Shown here in pieces: positions 52,287 to 60,936 of a DNA stretch of 64,000 nucleotides. The notes beneath the pieces are model-generated. The model searched no databases and was not told where the DNA came from. It saw only the letters and a list, made by a program, of their open reading frames with translations. Made by a program: the position numbers and the translations under genes. This DNA is from Clostridia bacterium (GTDB lineage: Bacteria > Bacillota > Clostridia > Lachnospirales > Lachnospiraceae). How positions within the stretch are numbered: the stretch's first letter is position 1; every line of letters begins with the position of its first letter. The stretch lies in NCBI GenBank assembly GCA_910574835.1, contig CAJTDE010000013.1, positions 1 through 64,000 on the forward strand, in the 5' to 3' direction.

Positions 52287-53015
52287 ATGTACCGAATTGG
52301 AATATGTGACGACGATAAAATTTTCTGTTCCTTGCTGGAGGAACAGATCCAAGGGCTTTCGGCAGAATCTTTAGTAAAATTTGATATCGAGGTATGGTAC
52401 AGCGGAGAAAGCCTTGAATGTGATTTGAAAAAGGGGGTTGGATTGGATATCCTTTTTCTTGATATTGAATTGCTGCAAAAAAACGGCATTGAAATAGGAG
52501 CCTTTATCCGTGACGAGCTGGAGGATACGGATACCCATATCGTCTATATTTCCTCAAAGCAGGGTTACGCAATGGAGCTTTTCAAAATGCAGCCGCTGGA
52601 ATTTCTCGTAAAGCCAATTTCCCCTGCCCGGCTGAAAGAAGTGCTTGAAAGAAGCATGAAAAGAAAAAAGTATGCAAAAAGCTGCTTTGAATATCAAAGA
52701 GGAAGTCAGGTTTTCCGCGTTTCGGTAAAGGAAATATTATATTTTATGAGTATGGATAAAAAGATTTTGATGATAAAAAAAGATGGACAGGAGCAATTCT
52801 ACGGAAAGCTGAAAAATGTTATGGAGCAGCTTCCGGCAGGCTTCCTGATGATACATCAGTCCTATATCATCCATCAGGAATATGTGAGCGAGTATTCCTA
52901 CGAAAGCATAAAAATGATAAATGGCGACGTCCTAAGCGTCAGCAAACCATACCGGAAAGAGGTCAGGGCAAAAATCAAACAATATTTAAAGAGAAAAATG
53001 TACAATGATTATTAA
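52287..53015 (+). CDS. LytTR-family response regulator
   Basis: This 242-residue protein has a receiver domain (1-120) with acidic pocket ICDDDK, phospho-acceptor Asp in LDILFLDIEL near residue 54 and Lys in FLVKPIS near 107, followed by a LytTR DNA-binding domain (135-238). AgrA and ComE are relatives. The GHKL kinase gene overlaps it by 11 bases. Candidate binding repeats lie upstream of the lipoprotein gene (54322-54354). Confidence 0.92.
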   Translation: MYRIGICDDDKIFCSLLEEQIQGLSAESLVKFDIEVWYSGESLECDLKKGVGLDILFLDIELLQKNGIEIGAFIRDELEDTDTHIVYISSKQGYAMELFKMQPLEFLVKPISPARLKEVLERSMKRKKYAKSCFEYQRGSQVFRVSVKEILYFMSMDKKILMIKKDGQEQFYGKLKNVMEQLPAGFLMIHQSYIIHQEYVSEYSYESIKMINGDVLSVSKPYRKEVRAKIKQYLKRKMYNDY

Positions 53016-54267
53016 AACAGGATACGAATTACCGCTGATCTTGATTGTAGGCATTTTGCACACGGCGCTGCTGAAAAAGGTCCTGGATACCTTTCTTCCC
53101 GCAGAGGATAAGAGCCGTCTCATATGGAAGCTCGCTTTTGCGGGATATTATCTGCTGACAACAGCCGCCTACCATATATTTCATATATCGCTTTTCTATG
53201 AAATGTGTAATCTGGCGGGAATCATTGGCGTGACTTGTTTTTACCGCGGTGCATGGGCGAAAAAAATATGGATCTCTATGGTCTATTTCTGTCTTGATAC
53301 AGGCACCGGCCTGGCCGTATCTTTTGCCGGTTCGGAAACAATCCGTATGCAGCAGAGTGCAATTTCCGCCTTGCTCCTGCTGATTTGCACGGCAGTTATC
53401 TGCCATATTCCCGATCCGAAAGAAAGCAGGGAAAAAACCCTTGATAAAAAGCAGATGTTTCTGCTGTCCGCAATTCCCATATTAAGCGTGACGGTATTTT
53501 GGGAAATAACTTATGGAAGTATCGGAAGATTGACAGCGGTATTTGTGTGCGCCGTGATTTTAATTCTTAATCTGTGTGTGTTCTATTTGTATCATATTTT
53601 GCTTAAAAATTATGTACGGTTAAGGGAACAGGATATTTATAAGCAGCAGACAATTGCTTATCAGAACCAGTTTGAGCTTATGAAAGAGTCTCAGAGCCGT
53701 ATCAGGGCATTAAGGCATGATATGAAAAACCATGTGCTGGCCCTTGAGGGTTTGGCCAAAGGTTCAAAGACAAAAAAATTGATAGAGTATCTTGATTCCA
53801 TGCAGGAGTTTATGCAGAATCCGTCCGAACATATTTATACCGGAAATGAAGCTTTGGACAGCCTCCTGAATTTTAAGCTGCAAAGGGCACAGGAGGAATT
53901 AAAAAAGGTGGAAACGGATGTCGTACTTCCGGAGAAGATGAATCTTCATTCTTTTGATTTCAATGTAATCGTCGGAAATCTTTTGGATAATGCAATAGCT
54001 GCATCTGTTCGTACAGATGAGAAATATTTTAAACTCAGTATGCGGATGGAGAACGGCGTTTTATTTCTATTTATGGTAAATAGCTGTTCAGGGATTCCCG
54101 AAGGCATATGCGAAATACGCAGGCTGTCAGAAAAGTCTTCCCCGGAACATGGTATAGGGCTTTCAAACGTTCAGCGGATTGTGGAAAAATATCATGGCGA
54201 TATGGAAATGCATTGTAAAAATAACTATATGGAAACAGAAATTATGCTGTATATGAAAAACCTGTAA
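53005..54267 (+). CDS. GHKL-type sensor histidine kinase (AgrC-like)
   Basis: This 420-residue kinase has six membrane segments (1-205), then a phospho-acceptor His in RIRALRHDMKNHVLALEG near residue 240 and a GHKL ATPase domain with NLLDNAIAA and EHGIGLSNVQRIVEKYHG. Its architecture matches AgrC/ComD peptide sensors. I found no small precursor gene such as agrD nearby. It is coupled with the response regulator and ends at a terminator. Confidence 0.92.
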   Translation: MIIKTGYELPLILIVGILHTALLKKVLDTFLPAEDKSRLIWKLAFAGYYLLTTAAYHIFHISLFYEMCNLAGIIGVTCFYRGAWAKKIWISMVYFCLDTGTGLAVSFAGSETIRMQQSAISALLLLICTAVICHIPDPKESREKTLDKKQMFLLSAIPILSVTVFWEITYGSIGRLTAVFVCAVILILNLCVFYLYHILLKNYVRLREQDIYKQQTIAYQNQFELMKESQSRIRALRHDMKNHVLALEGLAKGSKTKKLIEYLDSMQEFMQNPSEHIYTGNEALDSLLNFKLQRAQEELKKVETDVVLPEKMNLHSFDFNVIVGNLLDNAIAASVRTDEKYFKLSMRMENGVLFLFMVNSCSGIPEGICEIRRLSEKSSPEHGIGLSNVQRIVEKYHGDMEMHCKNNYMETEIMLYMKNL

Positions 54268-54272
54268 ATGCC

Positions 54273-54306
54273 GAAAAAGCTGTCATATGTTCATGGCAGC
54301 TTTTTC
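54273..54306 (+). terminator. Terminator after the kinase gene
   Basis: GAAAAAGCTG-CAT and ATG-CAGCTTTTTC form a stem with a T-run, six bases past the kinase stop. Confidence 0.85.
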
Positions 54307-54321
54307 ATAAGGATTTTTTTA

Positions 54322-54390
54322 GGTTGATTTCGGAAAAAATATGGTAGAATTTCGCCGGAATAAAAAAACGCGGAGAAAGAAGCGTATAAT
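54322..54390 (+). promoter_or_regulatory. Putative LytTR-dependent promoter of the lipoprotein and ABC operon
   Basis: TATAAT lies at 54385-54390, with no -35 box (AAAAAA 17 bases above). Upstream, GGTTGATTTCGG (54322-54333) and GGTAGAATTTCG (54343-54354) are direct repeats with a 21-base period. Paired 9-10-base repeats at that spacing are typical LytTR binding sites. The response regulator encoded at 52287 is the natural candidate. Confidence 0.55.
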
Positions 54391-54428
54391 TCATACCATA
54401 ACCCATATGGGGACTTGACAGGAGGCGT

Positions 54429-55613
54429 ATGAAAATGAAAAAAAGAGTTTTAAGCATACTAATAGCCGGCGTATTAGAGATATGCGTTTTTACAGGATGC
54501 CAAAAAGCGCCGGAAGCATCCGCAGATAATGATGTTTCCCATGCCAAAAGCTCTTTGGAAAACGAGGCGGAAGCTATTGCGGCGGAAGAGCCTGACAAAG
54601 ATACGGCAAGAGCAGACGGAAGTTATGATGCTTTAGTCGGAACGGAGGAAAACGGTATTTGGATTTGTGCGGAAGTTCCTGCGGTGCCGCAGACAGTCCG
54701 GGCGCTGACTTTGCGGGAGCGGGACGACTGGGATGAGGAAAAGCTGAAGAAACTGCTTGACAGCGAAGGCGGAAATGTGCAGGACATTACTGCGGAATAT
54801 CTTGCACAGGCGCAAAAAGAGTTCAATGAAATGAATGAAGAGGACAGGCCGGTTGAATGGCTGAATTTCGGTGATGATTCTCTTATGATTTTATCAGATG
54901 GGCAAAAGGAGGCATCTTTTGCAAGAAATACATGTGTAAGCTATGTGGATGAAGCATTAAAGAAGAATTGTGATGCAATTTATAAAAAAGCCCCGGAAAT
55001 GGATGTTATCAGTGCTGATGAGGATGTTTCCGCAAATTTTTCCGTTTCCCGTGCAAAGGATATTCTTCTGGAGAAGCTGGCAGTATTGGACATTGCGGAA
55101 ATAAATATTTCCAGGGCTTTGTATTATGAGCTTGGCGGAACAGCATTTTATGAGCTGGTATTTACACCTTCTTACGAGAAGCTCCCAGTGGCGTCAGAGT
55201 TCGGTCAGATTGTGCTTGGGGAGGTTCATCCGAGAGGAACCGCATGGATTACTGCGGACGGCATAGCCGCAATGAATTTGGAGAATTATTGCGGAAAAAT
55301 TACGGAGCAGTCTGAAACCGGAAATATTCTGACCTTTCCCCAGGTAACAGATATTCTGGAAAAATATTTGGAAAACAATACGCTCTGCGGCAATCCCTGG
55401 GCAAAGCTGACAAAGGCAGAGCTTGTATATTATCCAACGCTTCGGGATTCACAACTGATTCTGACACCTGCATGGCATGTCTACATTCCATTGAATGAAA
55501 TGGAAACGGCGCTGGAGACCGGCGATAAAGCATGGCAGGAAGCGGCTGATGAAGGTGCGGCATGGAATATTTATCTGGATGCCGTGACAGGAATAATGAT
55601 AAAGGCGGAATAA
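54429..55613 (+). CDS. Putative lipoprotein of unknown function
   Basis: This 394-residue protein has a lipoprotein signal (basic residues 2-6, hydrophobic segment, CVFTGC). The mature part is acidic. A segment near residues 300-394 (PRGTAWITADGIAAMNLENYCGK described by residues, and DAVTGIMIKAE) looks like beta-rich repeats in lipoproteins associated with bacteriocin or antimicrobial-peptide ABC systems, though I do not recognise the family. ATG 54429 (MKMKK) has GGAGG upstream. It is co-transcribed with three membrane proteins and an ATPase. Confidence 0.8.
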   Translation: MKMKKRVLSILIAGVLEICVFTGCQKAPEASADNDVSHAKSSLENEAEAIAAEEPDKDTARADGSYDALVGTEENGIWICAEVPAVPQTVRALTLRERDDWDEEKLKKLLDSEGGNVQDITAEYLAQAQKEFNEMNEEDRPVEWLNFGDDSLMILSDGQKEASFARNTCVSYVDEALKKNCDAIYKKAPEMDVISADEDVSANFSVSRAKDILLEKLAVLDIAEINISRALYYELGGTAFYELVFTPSYEKLPVASEFGQIVLGEVHPRGTAWITADGIAAMNLENYCGKITEQSETGNILTFPQVTDILEKYLENNTLCGNPWAKLTKAELVYYPTLRDSQLILTPAWHVYIPLNEMETALETGDKAWQEAADEGAAWNIYLDAVTGIMIKAE

Positions 55614-55614
55614 A

Positions 55615-56373
55615 ATGAACGGATTTTTTTGGAAGGATATAAAAAGAAGTTTCCTGAATGTGGGGTTCTTTGCCGGGATGACTGGGGTGGCAGCGCTTTT
55701 GCTGACTGCCGCAGTGACGGGGACGCCGCCGGAACGTACACGGAGCAGTTATTATATTCTGTACAATGTGTTCGGCGCTTCGGGATTCGGGCCTTTTGCG
55801 GCTGTCTTTCCCGTACTGGCTTATTCCACCAGCTTCTGTGAAGAATATCAGAGCGGGTATTACCGCATGATTTTTTCAAGGATGAGTCCGGTGCGTTTTG
55901 GAAGAATCCGGATATGCAGCGTTGCGCTGTCCGGAGGCGTTATGCTGGCAGTTCCCATTGCAGCCGCCTGTATCATGGCTTTTACGCTTGGCGTTCCGGG
56001 TGTGCCGCAGGATTCGGATAAGGGTTTGCTGGACGGGACAATTATGCTTACCTACCTCATGAAATATGGGGATTGGTACATTGCAGCGGGGAAAACCGTT
56101 CTTGGCTTTTTGTTTGGATCTGTGTGGGCGCTTGTGGGACTTTTGTTTGCGGTATGGATTCCGAACCGCTATGTTGCTTTGATTGCGCCCTTTGTTCTAT
56201 ACGAATCTATGTGGATTGGGCTGGATGGGATTGTATGGCTGAATCCGATCCGGCTCCTCCGGGGGGATGATGTAGGCAGTTACCCTCTGGCCGCAGGAGT
56301 GGAATGTGTCTATATCATTATCGTGTCAGCCGTTATTATGGCAGGACTTGTGAGGAGGTATCGGAATGGGTAG
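55615..56373 (+). CDS. Membrane protein, putative ABC transporter permease subunit 1
   Basis: This 252-residue protein has about six membrane segments and no recognised domain beyond the general ABC-2 permease type. It starts one base after the lipoprotein stop and overlaps the next gene by eight bases, so the whole set is translated together. Confidence 0.8.
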   Translation: MNGFFWKDIKRSFLNVGFFAGMTGVAALLLTAAVTGTPPERTRSSYYILYNVFGASGFGPFAAVFPVLAYSTSFCEEYQSGYYRMIFSRMSPVRFGRIRICSVALSGGVMLAVPIAAACIMAFTLGVPGVPQDSDKGLLDGTIMLTYLMKYGDWYIAAGKTVLGFLFGSVWALVGLLFAVWIPNRYVALIAPFVLYESMWIGLDGIVWLNPIRLLRGDDVGSYPLAAGVECVYIIIVSAVIMAGLVRRYRNG

Positions 56374-57205
56374 CTTTGCTGTCATCACAAAGGGAATGTT
56401 TCAGCAAGAGCAAAGAAGCGGCAGGGTTGTCATGGGGTATCTTTTGGGCTTTGCTGTTATGGGCTATTGGATCGCCTGTTTCCTGCGGTATGCGGCTGAC
56501 ACAGGGGAGCCGGTCAACATACTGGAAGCCTTCTGCGTGGTTGAGCAGCATTATGTGAATATGCTGTTTTTAGTCTTAGGGTGGCTTTTGGTGGTGGCGG
56601 ACGCTCCATTTATAAAAGGGAATCTTTATCTGCTTTTGTACCGGTGCGGCAGAAAATGCTGGAATATGGGAATGCTTTTTTATATATTCGTGCAGGCATT
56701 TTTCTATAGCGGGGCTATGGCGACATTTAGTATTATCGTCAGCAGTTCTTTTGGGTTTGCAGGAGATATATGGAGCAGTCCGGTATACGCTCTGGCGCTT
56801 GATGTCGGAAACAATCTTGGCGTCAAATATAATATTACTTTTCCGTGGCTTGAAATGATGAAAGCAATGTCCGTTCCGCAGGCGTTTGCAGTAACGTTTT
56901 TATTTTTTTATCTGTATCTTGCTTTTATGGGAGTACTTTTATATACTTTTGCATTGCTGTTTTCGGGAAATGGGGGAATGGTGGCTGTAATGGGGGTACA
57001 TTTGGCCGGATATTTGCGAATGATGGATGGCCATACGGAAACTTCCCTTTTGGCAAGGGCGATTCCGGGTAATTTTATAGACGGGACGCTGTCTTATTTA
57101 CAATCAGCAGCTTTATTTTTGTCAATGATTATTGTTTTGATGGTGTTATCCTCTTTTTTTATAAACCGTGTTGAATTTAACTCGGGAACGGAGGTGGATG
57201 GATAG
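56366..57205 (+). CDS. Membrane protein, putative ABC transporter permease subunit 2
   Basis: This 279-residue protein has about six membrane segments (SFAVITKGMFQQEQRSGRVVMGYLLGFAVMGY, described by its first residues 2-33, is the first region). It overlaps neighbours by a few bases on both sides. Similar to ABC-2 permeases, it likely pairs with the two other membrane subunits and the ATPase at 57855. Confidence 0.8.
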   Translation: MGSFAVITKGMFQQEQRSGRVVMGYLLGFAVMGYWIACFLRYAADTGEPVNILEAFCVVEQHYVNMLFLVLGWLLVVADAPFIKGNLYLLLYRCGRKCWNMGMLFYIFVQAFFYSGAMATFSIIVSSSFGFAGDIWSSPVYALALDVGNNLGVKYNITFPWLEMMKAMSVPQAFAVTFLFFYLYLAFMGVLLYTFALLFSGNGGMVAVMGVHLAGYLRMMDGHTETSLLARAIPGNFIDGTLSYLQSAALFLSMIIVLMVLSSFFINRVEFNSGTEVDG

Positions 57206-57834
57206 TGTCGGAAAGTATGTTTATCAGGCTGTTTGCGGGCGTGCCTTCCGATTATTTCGGCTCTGTACCGCTCATTCCCTTCGGATGGTGGCTTTTGCCG
57301 ATTGGCCTTTTTTTGCTTGCGGCGGGATTCTATGCGGAAAGGGACAGGAAGCTGAAAGTGCTGTTGCTGTACCGTTGCGGAACAGTGAAGGGCTGGTGGA
57401 AAAGGCGTTTTGGAAAAGGGCTGTTATCCGGCGTAAAGACGGCAGCATTGTTCTTGCTCATTGTTTTGAACTGGGACATTGCTATGGGGAACCTATCTGC
57501 GCTTTCCGCAGAACTGCTTGCAGAAATCATCGTCTTATGGCTGTTCCACAGTGTCAGTATGGCGGCATTGTTTGTGTTGCTGGATTTGTTTCCTGTCAGA
57601 CGCTTTGTTCCGGGGGCGTTGCTTCTGTTAGAAGGCGTGACATTTATCATCGGCTGTCAGGTTCATGCGGTTTCTCATGTGATGTACGGAATGTGGGGCA
57701 TGTATCTGCAAAGCAGCTTTTGTGAGGCAGGCGGCTTTTCAGCGGGACCGGTTATCGCAGCGGAAGTCGTTTTGCCGGCGGCCGGATTTTTGATCGGACG
57801 GGAATATTTGAAAAAAGAAATCGATCTTGTTTGA
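57205..57834 (+). CDS. Membrane protein, putative ABC transporter permease subunit 3
   Basis: This 209-residue protein has five to six membrane segments. It starts GTG, overlapping the previous stop. It resembles a shortened version of the other two, so it may be a divergent duplicate. Confidence 0.8.
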   Translation: MSESMFIRLFAGVPSDYFGSVPLIPFGWWLLPIGLFLLAAGFYAERDRKLKVLLLYRCGTVKGWWKRRFGKGLLSGVKTAALFLLIVLNWDIAMGNLSALSAELLAEIIVLWLFHSVSMAALFVLLDLFPVRRFVPGALLLLEGVTFIIGCQVHAVSHVMYGMWGMYLQSSFCEAGGFSAGPVIAAEVVLPAAGFLIGREYLKKEIDLV

Positions 57835-57854
57835 GGAAGGGAAGGATTGCAGCT

Positions 57855-58493
57855 ATGGCAGAATGTATGCGTGTAGAGAATGTAACAAAAAGGTTCGGTG
57901 ACGTCGTTGCGCTTGACCATATTAATATCAGTTTTGAAAGGGGGAAAATTTATGGGATTATCGGCAGGAATGGTTCGGGTAAGACTGTTTTGTTCAAAAC
58001 GATGATTGGTTATTTAAAGCCCACATCCGGGAGGATTGTTGTGGGGGAAAGGGAGATTGGAAAAGATATTGATTTTGCGGACAATATGGGAATTATTATT
58101 GAAAATCCCGGATTCTTAAGCAGATATACAGGGTACAAAAATCTGGAATATCTGGCGTCTATCCGTAAATTGATAGGCAGGGGGCAGATTAGGGAGAGCA
58201 TGGAGCGGGTAGGCTTAGATCCGGACAGCCGCAAAAAAGTCGGGAAGTATTCCCTTGGTATGAGGCAGAGGCTTGGTATCGCCCAGGCAATTATGGAAAA
58301 CCCGGATATTCTGATTTTGGACGAGCCAATGAACGGACTTGATAATGAGGGGGTAAGCGATGTGCGGAATATTCTCTTAGGGTTAAAGGAGGAAGGAAAA
58401 ACTGTTATACTTGCCAGCCATAATAAAGAAGATATTGAAGTTTTGTGTGATACCGTATATGAGCTGGAACATGGAAGGCTCCAGACCGTATGA
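57855..58493 (+). CDS. ABC transporter ATP-binding protein
   Basis: This 212-residue ATPase has Walker A IGRNGSGKT near residue 36, a signature YSLGMRQRLGIAQAIM near 128, and Walker B ILILDEPMNG near 151. An in-frame TTG lies at 57831, but ATG 57855 follows GAAGGA. With three membrane proteins it forms an exporter or resistance transporter. Its stop lies against the truncated AbiEi-like fragment. Confidence 0.9.
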   Translation: MAECMRVENVTKRFGDVVALDHINISFERGKIYGIIGRNGSGKTVLFKTMIGYLKPTSGRIVVGEREIGKDIDFADNMGIIIENPGFLSRYTGYKNLEYLASIRKLIGRGQIRESMERVGLDPDSRKKVGKYSLGMRQRLGIAQAIMENPDILILDEPMNGLDNEGVSDVRNILLGLKEEGKTVILASHNKEDIEVLCDTVYELEHGRLQTV

Positions 58494-58552
58494 AGCAGCA
58501 AAGGACCGCGCTGTTCTTCTAAAAGCTTGTCAAGCTGTTCAAACTGTGTCAT
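58494..58552 (-). pseudogene. Stump of an AbiEi-like antitoxin gene
   Basis: ATG at 58552 with AAAGGA nine bases upstream begins MTQFEQLDKLLEEQRG, which matches the start of AbiEi-type antitoxin proteins (for example MTQFEKLDELL). It runs into the end of the ABC ATPase gene after about 20 codons, where similarity ends. It is probably the 5' fragment left after the accessory module inserted or recombined here. An open frame extends further but overlaps the ATPase gene in antisense. Confidence 0.6.
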
Positions 58553-58560
58553 GTCGTTAC

Positions 58561-58604
58561 TTCCTTTCGTGCTACTATTATATGCGATTGTAGCACGAAA
58601 GGAA
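58561..58604. repeat. 15-bp inverted repeat with the promoter of the AbiEi stump
   Basis: TTCCTTTCGTGCTAC and GTAGCACGAAAGGAA are perfect 15-bp arms around a 14-base loop. The loop contains a reverse-strand TATAAT -10 box. AbiEi antitoxins bind inverted repeats in their own promoters, so this is probably the old operator. Confidence 0.65.
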
Positions 58605-58639
58605 ATAACAGCCAAAATGAACGATCAAGCAAAAGCTCC

Positions 58640-60592
58640 TTAGCAGATCTCCGCTCCGGCCGGCATAGCCTTCTCCGGTACTACCAAAGCCAGATTCCCG
58701 TCCGCGTCCTCCGCGCAGAGCAACATCCCTTCCGACTTCACTCCGGCCAATGTTGCGGGCTTTAAGTTCACAAGAACCATCACCTTCTTGCCCACCATCT
58801 CTTCCGGTGTGTAATGCGCCTTGATACCGGACACAATCTGCTTCACCTGGCTTCCGATCCGCACCTGGGAGCAGAGCAGCTTTTTGGACTTCTTAACTGC
58901 TTCGCAGGCTATAATCTCTCCCACCTGGAACTGCAGCTTTTCAAAGTCGTCAAAGGTAATCTCTGCCTTTGGCTCCGGATCGATCACCGGCTCCGCCGGT
59001 GCCTCCGGCTGTTCCTCCAAAGCCTTTTTTTCTTCCACCTTTGCCAAAACCTCATTTACATCCAGTCTCGCAAAGAGGATCTCCGGCTTCTCCGTCACTT
59101 TCTGACCGGACTGATAGAGGCCGAACATATTCATCACTTCAATGGAGCGCTTCTTTGCGCCCAGCTGCTCCAGAATCTTTGCAGAGGTTTCAGGCATAAA
59201 GGGTTCCAAAAGGGAAGCGCCGATGCTGATTCCTTCTACCAGATTGTAGAGCACTGTAGCCAGGCGGTCCTTCTTGCTCTCATCCTTAGCCAAAGCCCAG
59301 GGCATGGTTTCATCAATGTATTTGTTGCAGCGCTTAAAGAGAGCAAAAATCTCCGTCATGGCGTCCGCCACCCGAAGCTCCTCCATCTTATCCGCTACCT
59401 TCCCTGCCGTGCACACAGCCGTCTCCCGCAGGTCGCGATCCAGCGGCTCCATAAATCCGGGATTGCTCACCACGCCGCCGAAATATTTATTGGACATAGA
59501 AACGGTCCGGTTCACCAGATTCCCCAGGGTATTCGCAAGCTCGGAGTTCATACGCTCTACCATCAGCTCCCAGGTGATTACTCCGTCGTTGTCAAAGGGC
59601 ATCTCGTGGAGCACAAAGTAGCGCACGGCGTCCACTCCGAACATTTCTACCAATTCGTCCGCGTAGAGCACATTTCCTTTGGACTTGCTCATCTTGCCAT
59701 CACCCTGTAAAAGCCAGGGATGGCCGAATACCTGCTTGGGCAGAGGCAGATCAAGCGCCATCAGGAAAATGGGCCAGTAGATGGTATGGAAGCGGATAAT
59801 ATCCTTTCCAATCAGGTGCAGATCCGCCGGCCAGTCCCTTTTAAACTGATCTGTGGACTCTCCGTCACAGTTGTAGCCGATTCCGGTAATATAGTTGGTC
59901 AGCGCATCCAGCCATACATAGGTTACATGCTTGGGATCAAAGCTTACCGGAATCCCCCAGCGAAAGGAGGTTCTGGATACACAAAGATCCTGAAGGCCCG
60001 GAAGCAGGAAGTTGTTCATCATCTCGTTTTTCCGGGAAACAGGCTGAATAAATTCCGGGTGAGTGTTGATGTGCTCAATCAGCCGATCCGCATATTTGCT
60101 CATTTTGAAGAAATATGCCTCCTCCTTGGCCGGCTTCACCTCTCTGCCGCAGTCGGGGCATTTGCCGTCCACCAACTGGGATTCGGTGAAAAATGATTCG
60201 CAGGGGGTACAGTACATACCCTCGTAGTAGCCCTTGTAGATATCGCCCTGATCGTAGAGCTTTTTGAATATTTTCTGAACCTGGGCTTCGTGATCCGAAT
60301 CGGTGGTGCGGATGAATTTGTCGTAAGAGGTGTTCATCAGATCCCAGATGCGGCGGATCTCTCCTGCCACATTGTCCACAAATTCCTTGGGCGTTACGCC
60401 CGCCTCGCCTGCCTTCTCCTCAATCTTCTGTCCGTGCTCGTCCGTGCCTGTCTGAAAGAATACGTCATAGCCCTGCATTCTCTTAAAACGGGCGATGGCA
60501 TCTGCCAGCACAATCTCGTAGGTATTGCCGATATGGGGCTTACCGGAGGTGTAGGCAATAGCGGTGGTGATGTAGTATTTTTGCTTTTCCAT
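58640..60592 (-). CDS. metG: Methionyl-tRNA synthetase
   Basis: This 650-residue enzyme charges tRNA-Met. It has the HIGH-like motif YTSGKPHIGNTYEI, the CxxC zinc knuckle pairs (CTPCES, CPDCGRE) near residues 129-148, the KMSKSKGN loop near 300, and a C-terminal tRNA-binding domain (545-650, EMAP-II-like) that allows dimers. The length is typical of Firmicutes. A T-box leader controls it. Confidence 0.97.
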   Translation of the reverse strand: MEKQKYYITTAIAYTSGKPHIGNTYEIVLADAIARFKRMQGYDVFFQTGTDEHGQKIEEKAGEAGVTPKEFVDNVAGEIRRIWDLMNTSYDKFIRTTDSDHEAQVQKIFKKLYDQGDIYKGYYEGMYCTPCESFFTESQLVDGKCPDCGREVKPAKEEAYFFKMSKYADRLIEHINTHPEFIQPVSRKNEMMNNFLLPGLQDLCVSRTSFRWGIPVSFDPKHVTYVWLDALTNYITGIGYNCDGESTDQFKRDWPADLHLIGKDIIRFHTIYWPIFLMALDLPLPKQVFGHPWLLQGDGKMSKSKGNVLYADELVEMFGVDAVRYFVLHEMPFDNDGVITWELMVERMNSELANTLGNLVNRTVSMSNKYFGGVVSNPGFMEPLDRDLRETAVCTAGKVADKMEELRVADAMTEIFALFKRCNKYIDETMPWALAKDESKKDRLATVLYNLVEGISIGASLLEPFMPETSAKILEQLGAKKRSIEVMNMFGLYQSGQKVTEKPEILFARLDVNEVLAKVEEKKALEEQPEAPAEPVIDPEPKAEITFDDFEKLQFQVGEIIACEAVKKSKKLLCSQVRIGSQVKQIVSGIKAHYTPEEMVGKKVMVLVNLKPATLAGVKSEGMLLCAEDADGNLALVVPEKAMPAGAEIC

Positions 60593-60621
60593 TTTATTTC
60601 CTCTCTTTCTGCTGCATAAAA

Positions 60622-60932
60622 AATCCCGTCTTCCTTATATTTAAAGAAGACGGGGATATTCCCGTGTTACCACTTCTGTTCGTCTGCCTCTCACGAAAAC
60701 AGACCTCTGGGAGTACCTTCATACTCCTCCGCTATAACAGGCGGAACCCTGTCGCAGCTTATCGCTTCCATGCGTTCATCTGCGCCGCTCTGAAACCATC
60801 TTCGGCCAGCTTCCTTCCTTCCCTCTCAGCCACCGGGAATTCTCTGTAGAAAATCCATCAAGCCTACTCTTTTCTTCTCTGCGTTTTCTTATTTTATAGG
60901 GAGATCCTAGCATATGAGGAATTGTTTGTCAA
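60622..60932 (-). promoter_or_regulatory. T-box riboswitch and promoter of metG
   Basis: The leader (about 60622-60897) has the promoter TTGACA (60932-60927), 17 bases, TAGGAT (60909-60904). The T-box reads AGTGGTAACACGGGAA on the reverse strand, followed by a terminator stem formed by CCCGTCTTC and GAAGACGGG and a T-run (60622-60657). The TGGT pairs with the tRNA ACCA end. The specifier loop should hold an ATG codon, seen in the stem I region (candidate near 60770-60785). Uncharged tRNA-Met would prevent termination. Confidence 0.88.
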
Positions 60933-60936
60933 GGTT

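Noticed and set aside
52240-54428. An agrD-like or ComC-like peptide gene near the kinase
   Set aside because: I read the gaps in all frames and found no short frame with a ribosome binding site and peptide-precursor features.
58010-58615. A 201-codon reverse open frame antisense to the ABC ATPase
   Set aside because: Only its first 20 codons resemble an antitoxin; the rest is the reverse complement of a well-supported ATPase gene and has no family features.
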